DNA from: Triticum aestivum
Taxonomy: Eukaryota > Streptophyta > Magnoliopsida > Poales > Poaceae
Direction of reading: 5' to 3'
Assembly (NCBI RefSeq): GCF_018294505.1
Contig: NC_057801.1
Location: 430,184,619-430,248,618 of the forward strand
DNA: 64,000 bases
Shown here: piece by piece, positions 11,469 through 22,662 of the stretch
Position numbering within the stretch: position 1 is the first letter of the stretch
Layout of the letters: every line of letters starts with the position of its first letter
Position numbers and translations under genes: made by a program
The notes under the pieces: model-generated
Told to the model about the DNA's origin: nothing
What the model saw: the letters and a program-made list of their open reading frames with translations, nothing else
Database searches by the model: none

Positions 11469-12897
11469 GTATGCTATTTTTTGATAGTGTGGGTATCAGG
11501 ATTTGCATGGGGTAAGGACCGTGGATACGTAATAAACCGGCTTATGGAGTGGGAATTTGTATCCGTCAACCTCTCGTTCGATGACGAGCACTGCGCTTAC
11601 AACTTGATGTGTTGCAGCTATGTACGGCAGCATAGGTTTGCCGATATTTGGCGCTGTTAGGACCAAATTACTGGCCAATAAGGCCTTTATTTCGTCGAGT
11701 CCGGCCGCGGCTGCATCCATCCACACGAAGTGTTCGGTGCGCCGAAGAAGGCGGTAAAGAGGTAATGCCTTTTCTCCTAACCTGGAGATAAAGCGGCTTA
11801 AAGCAGCCATGCATCCAGCTAGTTTCTGGATGTGCTTGAGGTCTGTTGGTATAGCCAACTGCGACAGAGCTCGGATTTTTGCCGATTTCGCTTCAATTCC
11901 TCTATTGGAAACAATGAAGACCAACAATTTCCCAGAGGGGACGCCGAAAACGCATTTTTCTTGGTTCAGCTTGATGTCTATGTTCGGAGGTTATCGAACG
12001 TAAGCCTCAAGTCATCTATTAGGGTTTCGACGTGTCTTGTTTTTATGACCACGTCGTCCACATATGCCTCCACTGTTTTGCCGATTTGCTTTTCCAGGCA
12101 TGTTTGAATCATGCGTTGGTAGGTTGCGCCGGCATTCTTAAGCCCTAAAGGCACAGTGTTGAAGAAGAAAGGGCCATATGGCGTTATGAAAGCTGTTGCA
12201 GCTTGGTTGGACTCTGCCATCTTTATTTGATGATATCCAGAGTATGCGTCGGGGAAACATAGCGAGTCATGTCCTGCTGTGGCGTCGATGATTTGATCGA
12301 TGCGAGGGAGGGGAAAGGGATCCTTGGGGAAAGCCTTATTGAGGTCTTTGAAGTCGACGCATAGGCGCCAGGATTTGTCCTTATTTGGTACCATTACCAG
12401 ATTTGCCAGCCAATCCGGATGCTTGATATCTCTGATGAATCCGGCCTCGAGTAGCTTGGCTAGCTCTTCCCCCATTGCTTGCCGTTTGGGCTCTGAAAAC
12501 CGTCTTAGAGTCTGCTTGACAGGTTTGTATCCTCTTAGTATATTGAGGCTGTGTTCGACCAATCTGCATGGGATACCCGGCATGTCCGATGGGTGCCAGG
12601 CAAAAATGTCCCAATTCTCGTGTAAGAAGTCTCGCAGTGCGGCATCCATTGCGGGGCTCAACTGTGTTCCGATGGAAGCTGTCTTCGTGGGGTCCGTTGG
12701 ATGGACTTTGAATTTGACTATCTCATCTGCGGGTTTAAATGAGGTGGACTTGGGTCGCTTGTCAAGTATCATGTCGTCCTTGTCCACGGTGGCATGCAGT
12801 GTTGTTAATTCTTCGGCTACTAGGGCTTCGGATAATGCTTCCAGGGATAGTGCTGCGGTTTTATTTTCGGCGCGAAGTGCGACGTCCGGATCACTGG
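11469..12897 (-). pseudogene. pol: Fatima-type pol, reverse transcriptase portion
   Basis: The segment 12787-11978 holds a gypsy-type reverse transcriptase: the priming region LVEHSLNILRGYKPVKQ, WRLCVDFKDLNKAFPKD, the HDSLCFPDAYSGYHQIKMAE region, FNTVPLGLKNAGATYQRM and the catalytic YVDDVVIKTR. A frameshift near 11940-11980 follows; the thumb/connection continues at 11927-11496 (RALSQLAIPTDLKHIQKLAG, KPVYYVSTVLTPCKS). The next codon is TGA where related elements have arginine, and the same frame then runs into the RNase H segment, consistent with CGA to TGA decay. The usual FSDAYSGYHQI reads FPDAYSGYHQI here. Confidence 0.88.
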
Positions 12898-13508
12898 CTA
12901 GAGTGATGATCCATTGGGTCCGAGCATTTTAAGCTTCATGTACCCGTAATGGGGTATAGCTTGGAAGCTTGTAAACACGTCCCGCCCTAGAAGGGCGTGG
13001 TATCCGCTGCTGAAAGGAGCCACTTGGAATGTGATTTCTTGGGACCTATAATTCTCTGGGGTGCCGAATACCACATCGAGTGTGATTTTTCCCGCACACC
13101 GTGCTTCCCGACTAGGGATAATCCCCCTGAAGGTTGTGCCACTTTGTTCAATGCGGCTTTTATCAATTTCCATCTTGTCGAGTGTTTCTTCATAGATCAA
13201 GTTTAATCTGCTTCCGCCGTCCACGAGTACTTTAGTGAGCCGAAAGCCGTCCACGATTGGGCTGAGGACCAGAGCAGCTGGTGCCCGGACGGTCTGGAAT
13301 CGAGGTTCGTCACTAGCATTGAAGGTTATAGCAGTGTCGTTCCATGGATTTATTTTTTCCACATGGCAGATTTCAGCGGAGCTTCGATGAGCTCGCTTGC
13401 GCCTATTGTTTGAGGCGAAAGTTTCAAAGACTGTTAGTACCATATTATGCTCTTTAGCGGGATGTTGTTCTGCTTTATGGCTAACAAGAAGATCCTCGCC
13501 ACTTTTAG
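12898..13508 (-). pseudogene. pol: Fatima-type pol, aspartic protease portion
   Basis: The open part 13443-12898 starts VLTVFETFASNNRRKRAHRS and contains the protease motif VLVDGGSRLNLIYEETLDKM, then FQVAPFSSGYHALLGRDV. DGGS takes the place of the DTG/DSG of other retroelement proteases; I recall this as usual for this lineage. The frame is offset by one base from gag (13509-14450) and is lost again just before the RT segment (it ends KMLGPNGSSL). Confidence 0.8.
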
Positions 13509-14450
13509 CTACCTGCCGGAGTATCCAACATGCCCTAAGGCTATGGGTTGGTGTTTGTCCGGAGTACTGTGGAGTTTACATGGCCCATTGAGCCATTCTT
13601 CCAATATGGTTCCCCGCCCTGGGGTGGGCTTTGGTTTCTTGGGGATTGGATCGGCTGACTTATGAGAGTTCGCCCGTTTAGTTCGGACAAAGGTTTTGGT
13701 GAGAGCCGGACTATCCCAAATTTCTATTTGGGTTTTCCAGGCGCTTTCCATCACACAGTACTTCTGTACTATGGTTGCCAAGTCAGCAAAGTATACTATG
13801 TCATGTCGACTTATAGCATTAAGGATTCCTTTATTCGTGCAGTTTTTGCAGAAAAGTGAGACTACGCCCTCCTCGCGACAGTCCTTGACCTTATTTAGCA
13901 CAAGAAAGAATCTGGCCCAGTAGCGATGTACTGTCTCCTGGGGCTCTTGCATGATATGGGAGAGACAGTTTAAGTCTGGGTGGGTGGTTGTAGCTGAATC
14001 CGCATTCTGATCCGGTCTAGCGCCTAGGGGCATGGGAGCTTCCGAGTTTGACAGCTCGGGATCCGGGGTGCTGCCCAATTTCTCCGGCCCAATGCCCGAT
14101 TCTAAGTCCAGGACCCGGGTCATGTCTTCCCTTGAGCGGGTGTCCGACTCAGGGAGCTCGGTGATCCGGACATAATTCGTCCTCAAAATTGAGGGGTAAT
14201 CCATGTGTGGTTCCTCCACTACCGCTATCTCATGGGTGGCCGGCGGGGATTTAATATCCCTTTGGTCGGGTTTAAGCCCGATCCGGTCATAATCCGTAGC
14301 GACTCCCAAAGCAGCGATGCGATCCAAGAGCTCATTAAGGGAGGAGAGCTCTACCGGATCCATCTGTTCGGCGAGTTCCGAACTGACCCGAAGGTTATGT
14401 GCGATGACTTGAGAGGCCATCGTCGGCGCAACCGCCGATGGGGCAGCCAT
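13509..14450 (-). pseudogene. gag: Fatima-type gag
   Basis: An open frame of 313 codons beginning MAAPSAVAPTMASQVIAHNL, with an N-terminal part containing ELAEQMDPVELSSLNELLDR and a capsid-like part with the retrotransposon gag signature region (QEPQETVHRYWARFFLVLNK). No CCHC knuckle is visible before the frame ends. A one-base shift near 13545 would join it to the protease frame, so gag and pol were probably continuous originally. The start is the first ATG; an upstream extension cannot be excluded. Confidence 0.75.
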
Positions 14451-14581
14451 GACGAAGCCGCCAATTCAGAGAGTTTGGCCTACAGCCAATGCTCCCCCAG
14501 AGGTAATGTTGTCCTTGACAACGAGATGGGCCATCGAGCCTTGTAGCAACGACACAGAGGAACTCTCAATGAAAGCACCAA
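14451..14581 (-). other. Fatima-type leader and primer-binding site
   Basis: Between the 5' LTR and the gag start. Immediately inside the LTR the minus strand reads TTGGTGCTTTCATTGAGAG (14563-14581), the position of the primer-binding site. It is not the initiator-Met type seen in E1, E2 and E5; I cannot assign the tRNA with confidence. Confidence 0.6.
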
Positions 14582-15064
14582 TGTCGGTGTCAAAACCGGC
14601 AGATCTCGGGTAGGGGGTCCCGATCTGTGCGTCTTAGGCTGATGGTAACAGGAAGCAAGGGACACAATGTTTACCCAAGTTCGGGCCCTCTCGATGGAGG
14701 TAAAATGCTACTTCCCGCTCAATTAATATTGACGATATGAGTAGTACAAGAGTAGATCTACCATGACATCGTAGAGGCTAAACCCTAGAAGCTAGCCTAT
14801 GATGATTATGCTTGTAGTTGTGATTAGCCTTCTAAGGACCAACCTCTCCGGTTTATATAGACATCGGAGAGGGCTAGGGTTTACACGGAGTCGGTTACAA
14901 AGAAGGAAATACAATATCCGGATCGCCAAGCTTGTCTTCCACGCAAAGGAGAGTCCCATCCGGACACGGGACGGAGTCTTGAGTCTTGTATCTTTACGCT
15001 CCAATAGTCCGGACGATGTATATAGTCCGGCTGTCCGGATACCCCCTAATCCAGGACTCCCTCA
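14582..15064 (-). repeat. Fatima-type 5' LTR
   Basis: 483 bp, paired with 4997-5479 and drives minus-strand transcription. The TATA-like CTATATAAAC lies at about 14851-14860 on the minus strand, roughly 205 bp into the LTR. Followed by the target-site copy ACGGG (15065-15069). Confidence 0.93.
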
Positions 15065-15260
15065 ACGGGCGCGCGTGAGTGTGGTCTGCACTCCGAACGG
15101 ACAACGGAGAGAACCCGGGGGAACCCGAACGGATGCAGGTTTTGAAAAAAATACAGAAGAAATGCAGATGATGACATGGCAAAATGAAACATGCAAGCAA
15201 ATGACATGGCAACGACGAGTAGCGTGAAGACACCTGGCGCATTGGATTTGGGGCGTTACA
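15065..15260 (-). repeat. E2 3' LTR, part 2 (U3 start)
   Basis: Resumes the E2 LTR after the Fatima-type insertion and matches 21410-21560 of the other LTR, then continues about 35 bp further to the true terminus GGGGCGTTACA. In element orientation this is the first ~190 bp of U3. Confidence 0.9.
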
Positions 15261-15300
15261 ACTCTCCTCCACTAACAAGAGATCTCGTCCCGAGATCTTA
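15261..15300 (-). other. E2 polypurine tract and adjoining palindrome
   Basis: The minus strand reads TTAGTGGAGGAGAGT directly before the LTR, the expected plus-strand primer. Next to it is the near-perfect palindrome AGATCTCGTCCCGAGATCT (15280-15298). The same pair occurs in E5 at 57896-57933. Confidence 0.7.
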
Positions 15301-17623
15301 GGAACGAGCCGGAAGAGAAAGAGGAAGAGGTGAAGTAAGACCAGAAGAAAGAAGAATAACAAAGTCAAGAGAACTCGGGTAGAAAAGAGGAATGACAAGT
15401 ATGACAAGAATCAAAAGCTCATGGAAACAAGATAGACTCTGAAAGCACTCCAGTTTGAATAAGATAGGAGAGGAATAAGAATGGTAGAATTCCGGCAACA
15501 CTCCGACTGAAAATGGAAGGATTAGAACATGAACTTCACAAGATGGGATGTCACTTGATGAGATGAACAACGCAATGCCTCCAGAAGAATTGAATGAACA
15601 GATGAAAAGAACTTAGAAGGAAGGATTGAACGGAATTGTTGAGAGAGAAGAACGAAGAAATGGAAAAACTCCACTTCAGAAGAAAACGGAGAATTAATTG
15701 CACTTCGAGATCCGAGAAGAAAAGATACTTGAACTCCACCAACAAAAATCTTGATAAACTCTTGAAGAATGAATTAAATCATGAAGAACCACCATGAAGA
15801 ACTCTAGTGACAAAAGATGATGAGATAGGATTGAAGGATGAAAAGAATAAGACTAAAGCCTTGTGTTGATTTAGATGGAGGTTCTGACGAGACGGCCGAG
15901 GAAATTTGAACTCCAGAAAAGAAAAGATGTAAACACTTGGAACTGGAATTTATTCATCAAGAACAAACTCTGAAGGAAGGGATTACTCACTAGGATGAAA
16001 TAAGAATAAGATTTATTGTATGCTTACCCTTCATCAAATTTAATTGATGACAACCGGATTTGGCATGCAACTTATTCTTGTTGAAAAGGCTTAAGGGGAA
16101 TATGGCGCAAAACTTGAGAAAGTCTTCATGAACCACCGGTAGAATTTGGAAAGAACGAATGAATTAATATGATAACAAATGAAAAAGAATCTTGAATGAG
16201 CCACCGTAAGAATTCAAAATGATTGATGAAAGAGTATGAATCACCGGGAAGAATTAGAAGAACCAATAAGCTCGAGGGGATTTAGATGCAAAAGAACAAA
16301 GAGATCATGAGCTGATTAAAGAACACTTGAACGAAGCACCGGGATAATTGGGTAACAATAGCTAGAATGATGGCCTCCGGTGAACCGAAACAGAAATCAA
16401 CTCCTGAAATACTCCGGATGGTTGAGAAAAAGGAATTTCCGACAAACGGAATAATTCGAGAGGGTAACAAGAAGCTAGAACCACGAATCTTCAGGAGAAC
16501 GGGCAAGATTGAGAGGAAAACTCTTCTTCGATCTTCAAATGATGACGGAAAACACCACCAAAATTACTGAGATACTCCGGGAGAATGAAAAAGAGGAAGG
16601 GTTGAACCAAAGATGAAAAAAATTTGAACGAGATCTTGGAGAAGGCATGTGACTGATGGGATCCATTCTTACATCACGCTTAAAAGGAATTTGAGAATAA
16701 CTCCGGGAGAATTAGAAGAGTCAGGTAAGATCCTGGGAAAAGACCTGTGGGTTAGGGCCCACAAAAATAAAACACCGTTGGAAAGAATTGTTGAAGAGAT
16801 AGATGATGCACCGGAACAATTAAAATATTTGAATGAGGTGACAACCTCGAATTAATTCACACACAAACGAATCTCCTGAGATGTCATGAGCACTCCGGAA
16901 GGATAAACTGGCGAGAGGCGAACAAGCAAGGGAAACACTTGAGCCGAGGGAAAGAATATAATCACTATCGAAAATTGGAATTGAATCCACCGGATAAGAA
17001 AAAGAGATGAAGAATGTCTCACCAGTTGAAACAATTGACGAAAGACTGAAGAGGCTCCACATGAATGAAATTGATGCTCAAATAGAGACACAAACTCCAG
17101 GAAGAAAAAGGGTGGGAGGGCGGGAAAACAAAGGCAACTTGGAAGGGAAAAAAATTGACGAATAACTTCAAGAGGAAACACCGGTTGAAAGAATGCAAAT
17201 GCTTCACACGAGTAGGATGGAAACTCGATTATGGACTCCGGCTCTGAGGAGAAAAAGGGGAGGGTGGGTGGGAAAAGAAGACAACTGTGGACGGGGAAAA
17301 CCTCGTCGCTGATAAAGAACTGAGGATTGAACTTGGCAACGATGAAGAGGCTCGAGTCAACTTGATGAGAAATGCACCGGATGAAAAGAGCTGAGAACCA
17401 ACGATAAAAAAAACCAACTGCGTGATCCTAAAGAAAGTTTGAAGGGGAAGAGAAGTAATTCAAAACACCTACGTCAAGATTCCTTACCAGAGCGACGAAG
17501 GGGCTGAGGAGTAAAAAGAATTCCTACTCTCTGATATAACTAGACCCAGAAATCAATTTTTCTTCTATACTCAACAACGGCCAAGCTACACGATCAAACA
17601 AGGGGGCTCCTATGGTCGGTCGA

Positions 17624-17636
17624 GGCTCTGATACCA
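17624..17636 (-). other. E2 primer-binding site
   Basis: Minus strand TGGTATCAGAGCC, three bases inside the 5' LTR. This is the complement of the 3' end of plant initiator tRNA-Met, the usual primer of grass gypsy and copia elements. Confidence 0.85.
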
Positions 17637-17639
17637 ACT

Positions 17640-20600
17640 TGTCACGCCCAAGATGCGACCCTATCCTAAAGGAACTCGAAGGTCCCACCAAGGATAGAAG
17701 CGCATCTTGAAGACGCTTTTGCAAGGTGGATATCATTACATCAATCCATTACATAATAGTTGGGGATACATACAAGAGGCAAACAATGCCACATGAATAC
17801 AACAATACATCATCCATAAGATCAACATCCGACTATGGATGAAACACAAACAGAAACTCAAACGACATCCACCCTGCTAGCCAAGGCTGCCGACCTGGAA
17901 CCTATCCCCTGATCGAAGAAGAAGCAGAAGAAGAACTCCAAAACAAGTAAACATCGCTCTCGTGCCAAGATCATCGCATAAACTATACCTGCAACTGTTG
18001 TTGTAGTAATCTGTGAGCCACGAGGACTCAGCAATCCCATTACCATGGGTAACAAGACTAGCAAAGCTTAATGGGAAAGGAAGGGGTAAAGTGGTGAGGT
18101 TGCAGCAACGACTAAGCATGATATGGTGGCTAACATACGCAAATAAGAGTGAGAAGAGAAGCAAACGGAACGGTCGTGAAGCTAGCAATGATCAAGAAGT
18201 GATCCGAAAGTCCTGCTTACGTCAAACATAACCCAAAAACCGTGTTCACTTCCCGGACTCCGCCGAAAAGAGACCATCACGGCTACACACGCGGTTGATG
18301 CGTTTTAATTCGAATCTGGTGTCAAGTTATCTACAACCGGACATTAACAATTGTGATATCCCAACATAATCCTGTCCATCATGGAGCAATCTTCAACTTC
18401 ACCTGCAACTAACAACGCTATAAGAGGGGCTGAGCAAAGCGGTAACATAGCCAAGCAACGGTTTGCTAGGAAGGGTGAAAAGGTTAGAGGCTGACATGGC
18501 AGATTAGGAGGCTTGAAGAACAAGTGATAGGTAGCGCAACATAGCGATAGAACGAAGCAACTAGCATAGCAATGATAGTAGTGAGATCCAAGTTGACGGT
18601 CATCTTGCCTGAAATCCCGCAAGGAAGAAGAACGAGTCCATGAAGAAGACGAACGGGCGAAGATGAACCAAGCGTAGACGAACGAATACTCACGATCGCA
18701 ACGAAACAGGAACTAACGAGAAGGAGCACAACCGGAAAGAAGCAAACACACGGTACACTCAACATATAAACATGACATGATGCACAACCAAGCATGATGC
18801 ATGACAAATGCTAAATGAAGCTACTCATGGAAAGAGATGATGCATACCGGAACAACACATTAAAGCAAGTTTAAATGAGGTCGGAAACAACATATAACAA
18901 ATCCGGTAAGTCCTCATATGCAAAATTTCGAAGTTGGTCCAGATCTGAATAAACCTTATGTCCAACTTGTTAAACGGCAATTTAAGATGCACCGAGATGA
19001 TCTACACAAAATTCTGGTCAAGTTTCATATAAAGTTCATTTAGTTCGGAGCTACGACAGAAGATATGAGCAAACCAAGTTAAACATGGCATTGATGCAAA
19101 AATGCATCCAAACATCAAGCAAACACTCTCAAAACAAGGATGCAACATGATAATATGAAACTACATGCAATTCTAAGCAAGTTTCATATAGAGCACACTC
19201 AAAACGGAGGAATGGTGCAACACATACACATGAAACAAGTTTAAAGGACAAGCTGTCCAAAACAGCAACTAGGCATCTAGCAAGCATCAAAACAATATGC
19301 TACAACACCTCAACATAAGAAAAAAGGCATGCACATGAATTACAAGTAACGCATGACAAAAGATGAACACTGAGCTATCTCCAGAAATCACTAGAACATG
19401 CTCAAAAGGACATGTCAAGATTGCAAATAATAACAGTTCACAGACTTGGCAGAAATCACTGGACATGACAGAAACAACAATAGGTTACAATGTTTAGAGC
19501 TATCAAACAACATGCTACAAGAACTTATCATGGCAAACAAAGGCATGGAATGCTAATAATAAAGACAAATAACAAAACTCCCTTACAGAACTTATTCGAA
19601 ATATCAATAGAAAAGATGGTGGAATCCATGAAAAATGGCAAGTAATATGACAGATTCAGACATGGCAGGAACAATGATAAGTAGGCATGTTGGTGAACTT
19701 GCAAAACTCACCATAGAGCAATACATGGCATGACAAGGTAACCAACAGTAAGAAGACACATTTATGGAGCTAAAAATGGCAATTGCATGGTCATAGGGTG
19801 CAAGGATCACTAGCAACACACATGGCAAAGCTGAACTTAATGCTAACAGGCTGACAACAATATTATTTAGCAATTTGAGAGCAAGATTACAACAAGCTAC
19901 AGCAGGCTATAAATGCAACCAAGGGAATGGATTGATAGACCATGACATGCATAACAAAACATCCTTAGTGAATATCTCCAGATTATGCATAGAATGACTT
20001 GTAGCAGCGGGTTTACATAGCATCATGATATAACAGATTCAGCCTAGCAAAACAGTAACAACAAGTACCCTAAGTCACGAGCTTGATGCACTCACCACAA
20101 GGCACACAAAAATACATGGATTGCACCACTGTAAAGATGGCATGATGTAGCTCAAAACTCTTGTAGACATCTATGTCATAGGATGCACACGCAAAATGGA
20201 ATGAAAAAGACATCACCAAGTTTTGTTAACAGACAACAGTTAACATCATATAGCACTCTTGTAACGATAATTAGGGCATCAAGATGGACTCAAACAAGCA
20301 TGGCACAATGGAATGAAATGAATAGAATATCCCAATGAACATTTTGATATATTAAGCACGCACAATGGAGTAGCACACACAAAGTTATGGCATGATGAAT
20401 AGTGCACCGGAATGTTGAAAACTCAGGGACGGCAGATTTTTTACCCTCGCGGATAAACGGGACTGAGGCATTCCGGGACGGAGGGATCCGGGATGGGGAG
20501 GCCGTTTGGTTGGAGGGACCAGTGGATCTGGTCCCGGTTGACCAGATCCGAGCGAGGACGGCGGCGGGGTGCTCCGGCGAGCGGTGCGGTGACCGGAGAT

Positions 20601-21565
20601 AGCGGGGACGACGAGGTTGGGAGGCGGAGGAGGCGAGCGGGCGGTGCGCCGGCTCCAGCGAGGAGGCGAGGTGCCGGCGGATGGTGGCCGGGCGGCGGCC
20701 GGGGATGATGCGGCGCGGGGCAGCGGCGGTCACGAGGCGGCAGAGGCGGCGGAGACGGGCGCCGGCGCAAGGCGAGGGGAGGCGAGCCCCGGTCGGGCGG
20801 CGGAGGTCGCCGGGGCCGGGGTCGGGCACGGAGGCGAGGAGGCGGCGCGCGGGTGAGGTCACCGGAGGCGGCGGCGGCGAAGCGCGCCGGCGGGCGGCGG
20901 CGCGGGAGCCCGCGGGAAGCGGCGGGGCGACGAACCGGGCCGGGCGGGCCGCAGCGATGGGGAGGAGGCCGGAGGCCAGGTGGCGACACGGGATTCGGCT
21001 GGCAGCGGCGGCGCGGACACGTCCGTCGGTGGGGAAAATTGTCCAGCGGTGGAGTGGGGCGATTTCTAGGGTTTCATCCGCAAATTTCGGGGAAGAGGGA
21101 GTATATATAGGTAGAGGTAGCTAGGAGAGTCCAAATGAGGAGCGGTTTTTGCCCACAGATTGTGATCGAATGTCCGAGAGCATGGAGGGGGTTTGGATGG
21201 GCTCATGGGCTGTGGAGAAGAGGGGCTGGGCTGCAAAGAGAGAGGGGTTTTGGGCTACCCGGTTAACCGTTGAGGCATCAAACGGCCTCCAAATGGAACG
21301 AAATTTGATGGGCGGTCTGTCGGTGCTATACCAAGGCCACTCGGCAAATCTCGGCCCATACCGAGAACGTTTTTCTCCCGTCCATGAAACAAAGTCTGAG
21401 AGGGGCGACGGGCGCGCGTGAGTGTGGTCTGGACTCCAAACGGACAATGAGAGAACCCGGGGGAACCCGAACAGATGCAGGTTTTGAAAAACATGCAGAA
21501 GAAATGCAGATGATGACATGGCAAAATGCAACACGCAAGCAAATGACATGGCAACGAAGATTAGC
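17640..21565 (-). repeat. E2 5' LTR, truncated at its outer end
   Basis: Pairs with the split 3' LTR. It lacks the ~640 bp segment (junction at about 18348) and ends near 21565 within sequence that in the other LTR continues another ~35 bp. GC-rich block at 20450-21060. The ORFs here mirror those of the other LTR and are not genes. Confidence 0.88.
21102..21109 (-). promoter_or_regulatory. TATA box of the E2 5' LTR
   Basis: Minus strand CTATATATAC in the same context as 4684-4692. It would start the E2 transcript leftward into the GC-rich leader. Confidence 0.6.
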
Positions 21566-22554
21566 TGGAAGTACCCAGTGGTTGTCAGGGCACCTGGAGA
21601 ATCCAGTGTTGTCCTAGGATATCCCGGAGTACCCGTGTGATCATCCTACGATCCGCCACCCAGGCTCAAAGGGATCATAAGATTATTCATGCTAGAAACT
21701 TCCGTGTGCAGCCACAAGCTATTATGGGATCTAGCATAGTTGAGTACGTTGCAAGACCTCTTTCAGTGGTGGGCTAGCAGATGTAGGGAAAAGTAGGTGT
21801 AACTGTCCACCCAGAGTAAAGAGTTATTGTTTCAGAAAGACTGTGTCTCGATTCTCCGACCGTGGATGTATTCAAGTCTTATGGGGAAAAGTGCGCAAAC
21901 CTCTGCAGAGTGTACAAACTAATCATGGTTAGCCGTGTCCCTGGTTATGGATGTTTTGAGTATCTAATTCCTGGATTATCATGTTGATCTCATCACTCTA
22001 AATTAAATTTGATTGGGTTAATGATGATGTTTAATTGGGATTGAGTTGGAGGAACCTTCTCAATGTTTAACAACTACCATGATAGTTAAATAAAATTTAC
22101 TCCTTTGTTGTAGGAAAAAATTGTCTTTATACAAAACTGTAACGATAGAGCTTTCCACCAGCCATATATGCATGTAGTGATAGCAATTATTCTGTTCATT
22201 ACTCTCTTGTGTTACACTGCCAGCATATTCCATGTGCTGACCCATTTCGGGCTGCAACGTTCATGTTGCATACTTTTTAGACGACGAGTAAGGTGCCATA
22301 GGTCGTTGTCTTACACTCAGTGATGCTGTTGGAGTTGATGGACTCACTTTATCTTCCAAGCCTTCCGATGTTATCGATTTTTAGATGGCCTTAAGCCATG
22401 TTATTGTAATAAGTTCTCTTTTGAGACATTCGATGTAATAAGTGTGTGATTGCTACTTTGTTATAAATCCTGGAGTACTGTGTGTGTCAGCATTACCGAT
22501 CCAGGAATGACACTGATGCATAGAGATCAGACTATTTGAGGTCTGGTCGCTACA
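21566..22554 (+). mobile_element. E1 5' LTR, right fragment
   Basis: Continues the E1 5' LTR after E2 and aligns with 38020-39007 to the terminus GTCGCTACA. E1 runs on the plus strand. Confidence 0.92.
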
Positions 22555-22557
22555 AGA

Positions 22558-22570
22558 TGGTATCAGAGCA
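22558..22570 (+). other. E1 primer-binding site
   Basis: TGGTATCAGAGCA three bases after the LTR end; complementary to plant initiator tRNA-Met over 12 bases. Confidence 0.85.
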
Positions 22571-22662
22571 CACGTTGACTATAGGACACGACCACTAAGT
22601 TAAAGCCCTAGATCACTACTCTCTTCCCATTTCTGACTCCTCTCTCTTTTCTACTCTTTAGG

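Larger units (their letters stand above)
4997..15064 (-). mobile_element. Fatima-type Ty3/gypsy retrotransposon, complete but decayed
   Basis: Two 483-bp LTRs (4997-5479 and 14582-15064) begin TGTCGGTGTCAAAACCGG and end CCAGGACTCCCTCA, which I recognise as the Fatima family of wheat. The flanks ATGGG (4992-4996) and ACGGG (15065-15069) form a 5-bp target-site duplication with one difference. The gag, protease, RT, RNase H and integrase regions read on the minus strand, so the right LTR is the 5' LTR. Between pol and the 3' LTR lies an accessory gene on the opposite strand (5815-8603). By hand I count about 27 differences between the LTRs (roughly 5-6%). Several nonsense codons and frameshifts make it non-functional as read. 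Confidence 0.93.
15261..17639 (-). other. E2 non-coding interior
   Basis: 2.4 kb of purine-rich sequence (on the plus strand) between PPT and PBS, with many diverged short elements built on GAATTG, CTCCGG and CACCGG. The ORFs present (up to 109 codons) show no gag, protease, RT or integrase motif. The ~190 bp next to the right LTR (17451-17639) match the corresponding leader of E5, including ACCAGAGCGACGAAGG, so this part may hold packaging or priming signals. I infer a non-autonomous element; its replication proteins must come from elsewhere. Confidence 0.75.
586..21565 (-). mobile_element. E2: non-autonomous LTR retrotransposon with ~4 kb LTRs
   Basis: Terminal direct repeats begin TGTCACGCCCAAGATGCG at 586 and 17640; the left copy ends GGGGCGTTACA at 15260. 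The primer-binding site lies beside the right LTR (17624-17636, read on the minus strand as TGGTATCAGAGCC) and the purine-rich tract beside the left LTR, so the element runs on the minus strand: 5' LTR on the right, 3' LTR on the left. The interior is only 15261-17639 and has no retrotransposon domain in any frame. The 3' LTR is split by a Fatima-type insertion. It sits inside the 5' LTR of E1. The rightmost ~35 bp of LTR and the right target-site copy are missing, which suggests a small deletion. Its ends resemble those of E5 (53795-64000), a likely autonomous relative. Confidence 0.85.

Noticed and set aside
15298..17417. Several ORFs of 60-110 codons inside the E2 interior
   Set aside because: Phe/Ser-rich or Lys/Glu-rich composition, no domain motif, follows the purine bias of the strand.
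22558..22570. tRNA-like sequence at primer-binding sites
   Set aside because: Only the complement of a tRNA 3' end is present; no tRNA gene fold around any PBS.
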